DNA of 23,828 nucleotides from a virus, in IMG/VR virus record IMGVR_UViG_3300035187_000108, positions 1 through 23,828 of that record. One strand, given 5' to 3'. The position numbers were made by a program, and so were the translations under genes. The notes under the pieces were generated by a model. The model was given only the letters and a program-made list of their open reading frames with translations, ran no database searches and had not been told where the DNA came from. The first letter of the stretch is position 1; each line of letters opens with the position of its first letter. This document shows positions 14,083 through 20,055 of this stretch, piece by piece.

Positions 14083-14171
14083 TATTCTTCGTCCTCTTCC
14101 TCGTAGATGTCCTCGTCTTGGATAGTGGGAGAGGGCAGTCCCCACATTGGTTCAGGAATTATGAATCCCAT
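14082..14171 (-). CDS. Micro-protein, 29 aa, acidic tail
   Basis: Read directly from the DNA: MGFIIPEPMWGLPSPTIQDE then an acidic end DIYEEEDEE. The ATG overlaps the last codons of the upstream gene, and the TAA overlaps the next ATG (TAATG), as at the other junctions here. The hydrophobic, proline-rich N-terminus and acidic tail form a coherent peptide rather than random sequence. The motif PMWGLPSP resembles small head-region genes of actinobacteriophages as I remember them. Its very short length makes it easy to miss. Alternative: untranslated spacer; the exact fit in the overlap chain argues against this. Confidence 0.6.
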   Translation of the reverse strand: MGFIIPEPMWGLPSPTIQDEDIYEEEDEE

Positions 14172-14443
14172 AGGTCATCATCATCCTCGTCTAAATACTT
14201 GCCTAACTCTTCCGCAGTTGGTGCCTTGTACTTGACCCAACTTGGGTAAGACTCTTTATCCATAATCAGCGATAGGGCTATGTCGTACTTGAAACCTGCC
14301 TTGAGCAGAGAGTCGTAATACTCGTTGAGCCAGATGCAATACATGTCAAGTTCTGTGAACGACTCGTCCTTGACTGTCTCAACCTTTTTGGCTGCTCTTT
14401 TAGCAGTTGCTTTTTTCCGTACTGGTTTCTTCTTGGCAGCCAT
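14159..14443 (-). CDS. Hypothetical protein, 94 aa, Lys-rich N-terminus and acidic C-terminus
   Basis: The N-terminus (residues 3-21) is Lys/Ala/Arg-rich (AAKKKPVRKKATAKRAAKK), the centre (about 29-75) is a helical domain (DMYCIWLNEYYDSLLKAGF, YDIALSLIMDKESYPSW) and the end is acidic (LDEDDDDLWDS). The oppositely charged ends suggest it bridges acidic and basic partners. The ribosome-binding site GAGAGGA is close to the ATG. It follows the 84-residue gene by 10 bases. The function is unknown. Confidence 0.65.
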   Translation of the reverse strand: MAAKKKPVRKKATAKRAAKKVETVKDESFTELDMYCIWLNEYYDSLLKAGFKYDIALSLIMDKESYPSWVKYKAPTAEELGKYLDEDDDDLWDS

Positions 14444-14453
14444 ATTCCTCTCC

Positions 14454-14708
14454 CTACCCTGCCTTGTATGCCTGTCCTGTTTTTTCTGAAATCTGAACTG
14501 CCTCTTGCACCTTCTTCATGCTGGTACCTGCGGGCTGGATGCCCTGGGCGCGGGCTGTTCTGTACGCCTCTAGTTCCCTATCCCACTTGCGGGTAGAAAC
14601 ATTGAGGTTGGAGTTAGCATCTCCAGCGTTCATAACAAGGGTTCCAACTTTGCATCCGAAGCATCCCTCTACATATTCTGGGTGCTTTTGTATTTGATGT
14701 AGGTTCAT
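14454..14708 (-). CDS. Hypothetical protein, 84 aa, with GCFGCK motif
   Basis: Begins MNLHQIQKHPEYVEGCFGCK; Cys16 and Cys19 together with His4 and His9 could bind metal. The remainder (residues 30-84) is a helical segment (WDRELEAYRTARAQGIQPAG, then KKVQEAVQISEKTG). The H-x-EYVEGCFGC pattern followed by an AYR-AR-QGI-P-GT segment recurs, as I recall, in small genes of actinobacteriophages near the capsid gene. The ATG overlaps the upstream stop (ATGA). No function is established. Confidence 0.7.
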   Translation of the reverse strand: MNLHQIQKHPEYVEGCFGCKVGTLVMNAGDANSNLNVSTRKWDRELEAYRTARAQGIQPAGTSMKKVQEAVQISEKTGQAYKAG

Positions 14709-14965
14709 GCTGGTGTTATGTACGCTCCATATCCTTGTGCGGTAAGTGCATCCTTTGTTTCTTCATCTATCAAAGTAACTGTTCCGCCGAGGTAAAACTC
14801 TTGGGCTTGGTCAATCTGTGTCTGTGCTGGATAACGGTAGGAGGAATAAACACCGTTTATACGGAGCACTGATATACCGCGGGTTAGTTCGTATCTATCA
14901 AATAAGGGACCATAACCCGCTGGTGTCTCATTCACTGTAGGGGTAGTGAAGTAATAGTTTGCCAT
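14705..14965 (-). CDS. Hypothetical small structural-region protein, 86 aa
   Basis: Starts MANYYFTTPTVNETPAGYGP and contains LFDRYELTRGISVLRINGVY (residues 21-40), then a beta strand region (FYLGGTVTLIDEETKDALTA). The pattern of short strands suggests a small all-beta protein, possibly a head accessory or decoration protein given its place straight after the capsid gene. AAGGA lies 5 bases before the ATG at 14965, which decides the start; a longer in-frame reading from 15112 would overlap the capsid gene. Unrecognised by family. Confidence 0.7.
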   Translation of the reverse strand: MANYYFTTPTVNETPAGYGPLFDRYELTRGISVLRINGVYSSYRYPAQTQIDQAQEFYLGGTVTLIDEETKDALTAQGYGAYITPA

Positions 14966-14985
14966 GTCATCCTTATTCTGGGTTG

Positions 14986-15013
14986 GGGGGCTACCCGCTA
15001 TGTGATAACCCCC
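14986..15013 (-). promoter_or_regulatory. Hairpin in the gap after the major capsid gene
   Basis: On the minus strand GGGGGTTA (15013-15006) pairs with TAGCCCCC (14993-14986), eight pairs including one G-U, around a 12-base loop. There is no U-tract. It could lower expression of later genes relative to the capsid gene, or protect the capsid mRNA end. Confidence 0.5.
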
Positions 15014-15027
15014 GCAACGCCTACTGC

Positions 15028-16194
15028 TTAGAGAGCAGCGATTGAAGAACCTGTCTCGATACGATAAAGAGCAGCCTCTCGGTAACGGGTCCATCCAAGA
15101 ACGCCGTACCAACCGATTGGTCGGAATCGCATCAATCTATCGGTGACTGGTCCAATGACCACACCTGGCTCTTGTGCAACAGCCTCGGCAAGTGCCTGCT
15201 TACCGCAAAGGATTGTGCTGAATACTCGGGTAACTGGAGTTACCTGAACATTGCCAGTGACAACTGCGGTGTTAGCGAGGTCAACCGTGAAGGTTGTGGT
15301 GTTGCCAGTGGTGCTGATTTCAGTAATCTTTGCACCAGATGCAATACCAGTTCCAGAAACCTTGTCGCCAACTTCTGCGCGTGAAGCGATGACAGCCGAA
15401 GAAGCAACACCGAAGGTGAAGCCAGCGGTTGCACCGGTAACGGTGACAGCAGTGGTTGCAAGAGGGGTCTGGTCAGCGCCGGACTTAGCACTGTACATGC
15501 GTGGGTTCTCGATGAAGAACGCACCCTCGTAGGTTCCGATGGAGCCTGCGAACAGGTTGCCAAGGGAAGCGTCAGTGTGTGCGTGGGTATCGCGCCAGCC
15601 GACGGAGCCGGACTCTGCACGAAGGTCGTGCGAGACTTCTGGGTGGATACCAACCCAATAGAGGCTACCCGAGCGTGGGACAGCCTTGTTTGCACGCAAC
15701 TTGGCAACAGCCTTGCGGATGACTGCCGAATCAATATCGTCAGAAGCATCAACAGTTGCGGTTGAGGTAGCGTTCCCGCCGTAAAGAACATTGGTACCTG
15801 CACGAAGAACATTCTGTGCAACGGTATCAAGCGAGTCAGCCATGTTGAAGGCGATGATGTCTGCGATAGCAGGGTCAACATCGGAGAGCGAGAACAACTC
15901 GAGTTTACGGGTTGCAAGCGCTGCGTTGCCGTACTCATTGAGAGTAACGGAAACGGTGGAGACATCTGGCAATGCGACTGCATCTGGGTCAGTTGTCTCT
16001 TGAAGGGTTGAAGTAGCAGCAGCCAAGTCATTGTAAAGCGAGAATACAACGCTTGAACCAGGCATTGCCTGTTGTGCTGGCTTCTTGTCCGCAACAGCAC
16101 GAATCATCGGCTGAGCGCGGAGGGCAAACTCAACATAGCGGTCATACGCTGTCTTGACTAGACCAGCGAAACTCGTTGTGTCGGTATATGCCAT
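15028..16194 (-). CDS. Major capsid protein (N4-gp56-type fold)
   Basis: A 388-residue capsid protein. The N-terminus (YTDTTSFAGLVKTAYDRYVE) and segments VALPDVSTVSVTLNEYGNAA (73-92) and RKLELFSLSDVDPAIADIIA (96-115) match the N4-gp56 family of HK97-fold major capsid proteins, as does the end (VFSTILCGKQALAEAV, IGPVTDRLMRFRPIGWYGVLG, YREAALYRIETG). It builds the icosahedral head. Residues about 247-320 look like an extra beta-rich domain (GDKVSGTGIASGAKITEIST) between family segments. It has the strongest ribosome-binding site noticed in the window and follows the scaffold gene, the usual order. Confidence 0.9.
   Translation of the reverse strand: MAYTDTTSFAGLVKTAYDRYVEFALRAQPMIRAVADKKPAQQAMPGSSVVFSLYNDLAAATSTLQETTDPDAVALPDVSTVSVTLNEYGNAALATRKLELFSLSDVDPAIADIIAFNMADSLDTVAQNVLRAGTNVLYGGNATSTATVDASDDIDSAVIRKAVAKLRANKAVPRSGSLYWVGIHPEVSHDLRAESGSVGWRDTHAHTDASLGNLFAGSIGTYEGAFFIENPRMYSAKSGADQTPLATTAVTVTGATAGFTFGVASSAVIASRAEVGDKVSGTGIASGAKITEISTTGNTTTFTVDLANTAVVTGNVQVTPVTRVFSTILCGKQALAEAVAQEPGVVIGPVTDRLMRFRPIGWYGVLGWTRYREAALYRIETGSSIAAL
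15235..15456 (-). other. Inserted beta-rich domain in the capsid protein
   Basis: Codes for about residues 247-320: TVTGATAGFTFGVAS, then VGDKVSGTGIASGAKITEIS and TTTFTVDLANTAVVTGNVQV. The G-x-x-VSGTGIxxGxxI pattern recurs as a small add-on beta domain in many phage structural proteins. It is probably surface exposed. Confidence 0.6.
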
Positions 16195-16200
16195 GTGTTC

Positions 16201-16207
16201 ACCTCCT
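16201..16207 (-). promoter_or_regulatory. Strong ribosome-binding site of the capsid gene
   Basis: AGGAGGT stands 6 bases before the ATG at 16194, a full Shine-Dalgarno match and the best among the starts inspected here. It suits the need for hundreds of capsid subunits. Confidence 0.8.
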
Positions 16208-16232
16208 GGTGATTGGTTGATGTGTGGTTTGG

Positions 16233-16676
16233 TTATAGACCAAGGAGGGCATCAAGTTCTTCTTTAGTCTTAGCATTGAGAACCCTAGACATAGCATCCT
16301 CGTCAACCGAAGGTGGTTGACCAGTAGAAACCATGTTGTTGATTCTTGCATGTGCTGCAACATCTGGAACTTGTGCTTGTTCTTGCTGTTGGACTGGCGC
16401 TCCAAAGACATCGCCATATTCGTTTACCCACTGGTTGATTGCTTCTTCCGAGGCATCAATATCCTGTGGCACGAACGCTGCAATCTTTGGATTGAGTCCT
16501 TTAGCCTGTAGAACTTCCTTGACAGTACGCTGACGGGTCTGTACTTTCAGACCTGACAACTCCTGCTCTAGTTCTTTCGCACGCTTTTCTAGCGCACGGT
16601 TTACTTTGCGGAGTTGAGCAACAACATCTGTTGAAGTGTTGTCATCTTCGTCATCGTATTCGTAATTGGTAGCCAT
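16233..16676 (-). CDS. Capsid scaffold-like protein
   Basis: A 147-residue acidic, mostly helical protein: disordered acidic start (YEYDDEDDNT), a coiled-coil helix at about residues 17-45 (QLRKVNRALEKRAKELEQEL), a central segment (EVLQAKGLNPKIAAFVPQDI) and a helix at the C-terminus (LNAKTKEELDALLGL). Length, acid/coiled-coil make-up and position straight before the capsid gene are typical of phage scaffolding proteins, which organise head assembly and then leave. GGGAG precedes the ATG by 8 bases. No protease motif is visible. Confidence 0.8.
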   Translation of the reverse strand: MATNYEYDDEDDNTSTDVVAQLRKVNRALEKRAKELEQELSGLKVQTRQRTVKEVLQAKGLNPKIAAFVPQDIDASEEAINQWVNEYGDVFGAPVQQQEQAQVPDVAAHARINNMVSTGQPPSVDEDAMSRVLNAKTKEELDALLGL

Positions 16677-16792
16677 CTACCTATCTCCCTTTTCGTTGTA
16701 TTCGCAGTCCTCGCATGGATTCGGGGAAACCCATACGGCTACCGCTACCAGACTTCTACGCCCCCCTGGGCTGGTCGGTCAGGGTGGGGGTT
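16677..16792 (-). other. 116-base gap before the scaffold gene
   Basis: One of the largest gaps in the minus-strand run. On the minus strand it carries GC-rich arms (CCCTG ... CAGGG) without a U-tract, then an open frame ending just before the scaffold start that would read VWVSPNPCEDCEYNEKGDR but has no ATG, GTG or TTG start in the gap. No convincing -10 or -35 pair was found. Confidence 0.4.
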
Positions 16793-18157
16793 CTATATGT
16801 TTGTTTGCTGTAGGGATGTTGCGGTGACTCCGCCACGCTCCTGGAAGCGTGCTAACTCACGAGCAGTTCTACGCTGTGAGGCAAGACCTGCTTGAATATC
16901 GCCACCAACGACTGCTTGTACAGCCTCTACATCCTGATAGTTCTGTCCTTCGATAGCAGCAAGCCTGCGCTGTGTATCAGCCAACTGCCTTGCTCTTTGG
17001 AATGAAGCAGAAATCTGATTGTAGGAAGATTCTCCTACTGCACCAATAAGACTTCGTGCAAGTTCGTCTGCTCCTGGAAGCGCTCTTGCAACTCCAGCAA
17101 GACCTGCTTTGGTTGCTGCTGCACCAATCTCGGCAGTCCTAACTTGCTTGCGGATAACATCTATACCAACCGTCGGGTTGAGGATATAAGTCAAGACCGC
17201 ACTCTTATCTACCTCTGGGTAGAAAGTCTTGAATGTTTCCATGACCTCTGGGTTTTCATCGAGACGGTTTGCTGCCGTGCTAACGCGCTCCTCAAACTCT
17301 CGAGGCGCTACTGTATTCTCTATGTACTTTCCAAGCATTTGCCTGCTACCAAGTATGCTGGTGTCAAGTCCAAATGCTCTGAGAGTCTGCAAGTAGCCAC
17401 GCTCATTCGAGATATAGGTAGCCTCATTGATGGCTACGCCAGCCTTACGCAAGGCTTCCATTCCTGGAAAGCGGTCCTTATAGGATTTAGTGTTAGGCAA
17501 ATCCATCTTGATTTGAGCGATAGTCTTATCTTCAATAATCATCGCATCAACAGTATCTGCTAAATCTGCTAGACCAATCTCTCCAAGGGTTGCCTTGAAC
17601 TCTTGTTGGGCAGTTCTGCGTTGCCTGTTTTCCAACTCCTTGGTGTTATCTACTGGCTTTGGAAGTTGGATAACCCCATTGACATAGGTTGCACCATAGA
17701 GGGTTCCGGTATATGGGATGCCATTGGCAGTCAGCGGACTTTGGGCATTGCCATTTCCAGCATAGGAAGTCGGCTGGTTGCTTGCACTATCTACCTTGAG
17801 AATACCGTTTACATAGGTAGCCCCATTGTACTGTCCGGTATATGGGGAACCGTTGAGTGCTAATGGGTCACCAGTTGTACCAGTTCCGGTCCATGTATCA
17901 CCCTTTGGGGTTGGTTCAAGTGGTTGTTTCGGGGTAATAACAGGCGTGGTTATTGGCGTTGGAGCAATAGCAGCATCGGTAATCCCGAACATTCTTTCTT
18001 CTGCGCCAGTAAGCCCAGGTCCTTGGTTACCCCGCGGAGTAGCAGATGGTGCCTGAGTAGATTCACCCGTTGTAGCCAGGTAATCTTCGTAGGACATCCT
18101 ATCTTCTTGCGGAAGCATCCGTTGAAGATTGCTCCATTGTCGTCTCGTTATCGCCAT
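16793..18157 (-). CDS. Virion-associated protein with NG-PYTG repeats, 454 aa
   Basis: Unrecognised family. Residues 1-60 are polar; 61-95 are Pro/Thr-rich linker. Two copies of a 24-residue unit, NGSPYTGQYNGATYVNGIL (about 102-120) and NGIPYTGTLYGATYVNGVI (145-163), lie in the linker, and a related unit is in the upstream gene. From 175 on it is helical (DLADTVDAMIIEDKTIAQIK, YKDRFPGMEALRKAGVAI, YLQTLRAFGLD), ending in a Gln/Arg-rich helix. The helical segment resembles large actinobacteriophage proteins placed between portal and capsid genes, whose role is not firmly known; internal virion or ejected protein is possible. It starts 3 bases after the upstream stop. Confidence 0.65.
   Translation of the reverse strand: MAITRRQWSNLQRMLPQEDRMSYEDYLATTGESTQAPSATPRGNQGPGLTGAEERMFGITDAAIAPTPITTPVITPKQPLEPTPKGDTWTGTGTTGDPLALNGSPYTGQYNGATYVNGILKVDSASNQPTSYAGNGNAQSPLTANGIPYTGTLYGATYVNGVIQLPKPVDNTKELENRQRRTAQQEFKATLGEIGLADLADTVDAMIIEDKTIAQIKMDLPNTKSYKDRFPGMEALRKAGVAINEATYISNERGYLQTLRAFGLDTSILGSRQMLGKYIENTVAPREFEERVSTAANRLDENPEVMETFKTFYPEVDKSAVLTYILNPTVGIDVIRKQVRTAEIGAAATKAGLAGVARALPGADELARSLIGAVGESSYNQISASFQRARQLADTQRRLAAIEGQNYQDVEAVQAVVGGDIQAGLASQRRTARELARFQERGGVTATSLQQTNI
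17669..17737 (-). repeat. Protein repeat unit, copy 3 (454-aa protein)
   Basis: Codes for PLTANGIPYTGTLYGATYVN then GVI. It shares with copy 2 the DNA stretch CCGGTATATGG on the plus strand. Confidence 0.7.
17798..17866 (-). repeat. Protein repeat unit, copy 2 (454-aa protein)
   Basis: Codes for PLALNGSPYTGQYNGATYVN then GIL. It is very close to copy 3, which starts 129 bases further along the gene, so these two probably arose by duplication. Confidence 0.7.
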
Positions 18158-18160
18158 GGG

Positions 18161-19657
18161 TTAGCCTGCAAATCCGAACATCTTTGCAATATCAAGTGCC
18201 ATATTGCTATAGGTTTCCTTTGCGTTCTTGGTGTACTGCCACATTGGGTCCTGCTTGAGTTGCTTATTGAAGTCGGCAAAGGTGCGAGCATTGCCCGTGT
18301 CTTTGTCAATTACTTTACCCATCAAGTCATTCCAGGTAATTGCGGTGGAATCAATCTCAAGGAGTTGAGCCATCTGCTGACGGTAGTTGTTCGTCACTTC
18401 GTAAAGGCTTCTGCCAGTCTTGAGAGACTCTTGGAATGGCTTGTTCTGAGGAGCATCCAAAGCCATTTGCTTGATGCTGTTATCCCAGTACTGATAGTCT
18501 CTGCCATCCATGGCATCGAGCAATGACATATTGATGGTGTTCTCTAGGTTAGCATCTAAGGAAATGCCGTAGTTGTAGGCAGTCTTTTTGATTCTATCTA
18601 GGTAGCCACCGATGACACCGCCACCTGTGAAAATAAGGTTGCCCTTGGTTGCAAGGTAACTTTCCAGTTGGTCATCGTCCCAGTTGTTCCTGATTGACTC
18701 CATGGCAATACCCTCAAGGAACTGAGAGTTATCAACAATCTTGCCAGTAGTGTCATCAAATCCTTTGACGGAAATACCCAAAGCCTCAAGTTTGGACGCT
18801 ACGCTGTCAATGTTATTGCGTAGTTTTTCTGCAAAAGTAGATGCGTTGCGTGGGTCATTTGTCTCGATGAAGAACATACGCAGGCTAGGAAGCGTGCTTT
18901 GCCACCAGTTAGTTCCCTTGAGCGCTTCCATAAAGGTTTGCTCGTCCCACTGCTGGTTGACTGCCGTATTGAAGAGACGGTCAATCTGATTGCGCTGCGC
19001 CTTATCGTCCAACTCAGCAAAGGTTGTGCGTAGGTAGGAAAGCCAGAGTTGCTTGTTGTCTCTTCCGCCAGCCTTGACTTTAGATTCTGCAGCACCAGCA
19101 GCAGCGGTTTCGCTTGTCTCTTTGACAAGGATTCCGTCTTTGTATGTCTTACCCTTGTGGCTTCCGCTGAAAGGGACATTGTTGCGAAGCAGTGGCTTAT
19201 CGGGTGTGCCTTGACCGAGAAACGCACCGTCCTCCTCGACCTGAGACTTTGGCACCCGCGGTACCTCTGGTCGCTCTGTTGAGCCTTGGAAGTAAGCATC
19301 GGTTCCTGGAACTAAAGACTTGCCATCTGCTCCGTAGCGCGGAACTGGTTGCCTACCAAGAGCAACCTCTCTTTGGTACTGCTCCTCTGCTGCAACGGCA
19401 TCAACCCTTTTAGCCTTGGGTTCACGCGCTTTAGCAATGCGTGCTTGAATGTCTTGTTTTTCTATCCTAAGCGAAGAAAGTTTTTTTCCGGCATCCCTGA
19501 AACGCTTGCTATCTGTAGGAGCGCCCTGGATGGTTTGCTCTGTTTCATAAATCTCACGATTTATTCTTTGGAGTTCATTAGAAAGACCAGTTACGGATAA
19601 AGTTTCTAACTGCCTTTTCCTGGAGGTATCCTTGGCATCTGAAAATGTTTCAGCCAT
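18161..19657 (-). CDS. Virion-associated protein with coiled coil and NG-PYTG-like unit, 498 aa
   Basis: Residues 20-80 form a coiled coil (LSNELQRINREIYETEQTIQ and following). A linker (about 100-200) holds one NNVPFSGSHKGKTYKDGIL unit (159-177), matching the repeats in the next gene. The rest (200-498) is a helical domain (LWLSYLRTTFAELDDKAQRN, NQQWDEQTFMEALKGTNWWQ, NNWDDDQLESYLATKGNLIF) with repeated patterns of short helices around the residue pair W-D. Function unknown; an internal head or ejection protein would fit a short-tailed phage at this position. The ATG overlaps the upstream stop (TGATG). Confidence 0.65.
   Translation of the reverse strand: MAETFSDAKDTSRKRQLETLSVTGLSNELQRINREIYETEQTIQGAPTDSKRFRDAGKKLSSLRIEKQDIQARIAKAREPKAKRVDAVAAEEQYQREVALGRQPVPRYGADGKSLVPGTDAYFQGSTERPEVPRVPKSQVEEDGAFLGQGTPDKPLLRNNVPFSGSHKGKTYKDGILVKETSETAAAGAAESKVKAGGRDNKQLWLSYLRTTFAELDDKAQRNQIDRLFNTAVNQQWDEQTFMEALKGTNWWQSTLPSLRMFFIETNDPRNASTFAEKLRNNIDSVASKLEALGISVKGFDDTTGKIVDNSQFLEGIAMESIRNNWDDDQLESYLATKGNLIFTGGGVIGGYLDRIKKTAYNYGISLDANLENTINMSLLDAMDGRDYQYWDNSIKQMALDAPQNKPFQESLKTGRSLYEVTNNYRQQMAQLLEIDSTAITWNDLMGKVIDKDTGNARTFADFNKQLKQDPMWQYTKNAKETYSNMALDIAKMFGFAG
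19127..19195 (-). repeat. Protein repeat unit, copy 1 (498-aa protein)
   Basis: Codes for PLLRNNVPFSGSHKGKTYKD and the following GIL, the most divergent of three related units. It keeps the P-L-x-x-N-x-x-P-(F/Y)-(S/T)-G spacing and the T-Y-x-x-G-I-L ending. Confidence 0.6.
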
Positions 19658-20055
19658 CAGCCCTGTGCCCTCCTTACATCCTCAGCAATAGCGTTGTAAA
19701 TTGCATCTAAGTAGCGGTTTTCTTGGCGAGCACGAAATTCTGGAGTTGCCTCAATCTGGCTAACAATGGCAGCCTGCCTACCACCGACATCGGTTTCAGC
19801 AGCCTGATTGAGAAACACATTGATTGCCTTGGCACGCTCTGCGCCAGTAGCAGCCCTGCCAAGCATCTGTCGGTAGATGTCCTGGACATAGGCTGTAGCA
19901 TCTTGGGTGGTAAACGAAGGACCCTGAGTAGCAGAGCCACCCATTCCAGCAGCCTGGGCTGCAGCAACAAGCGCTGCTAAGTCAATGTTGCTTGACTTTT
20001 TGCCTGTGCCGGATGGTGTTCCGGATTCTGTCTTGGGCTTTTTTTCATCTACCAT
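19657..20055 (-). CDS. Small virion-region protein with a DUF4214-like helix pair, 132 aa
   Basis: The first 45 residues are polar and disordered (Lys/Ser/Thr/Gly). Residues 53-110 are helical and contain DIYRQMLGRAATGAERAKAI, which resembles the LYRxxLGRxxxxxE core of DUF4214-type surface/linker proteins. The end is a helix (YLDAIYNAIAEDVRRAQG). I chose the ATG at 20055, overlapping the large gene's stop as TGATG, over a TTG just upstream. Its tight coupling to the large gene suggests a virion-associated partner. The DUF4214 resemblance is by eye only. Confidence 0.6.
   Translation of the reverse strand: MVDEKKPKTESGTPSGTGKKSSNIDLAALVAAAQAAGMGGSATQGPSFTTQDATAYVQDIYRQMLGRAATGAERAKAINVFLNQAAETDVGGRQAAIVSQIEATPEFRARQENRYLDAIYNAIAEDVRRAQG

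Noticed and set aside
15240-16100. 286-codon minus-strand frame inside the capsid gene
   Set aside because: Out-of-frame shadow of the capsid gene; Leu/Ser/Pro-rich composition and no recognisable motifs.
16677-16792. Possible tRNA gene in the gap before the scaffold gene
   Set aside because: A GGTAGC and a GAATCC stretch recall D- and T-arms, but no acceptor stem or anticodon arm can be paired.
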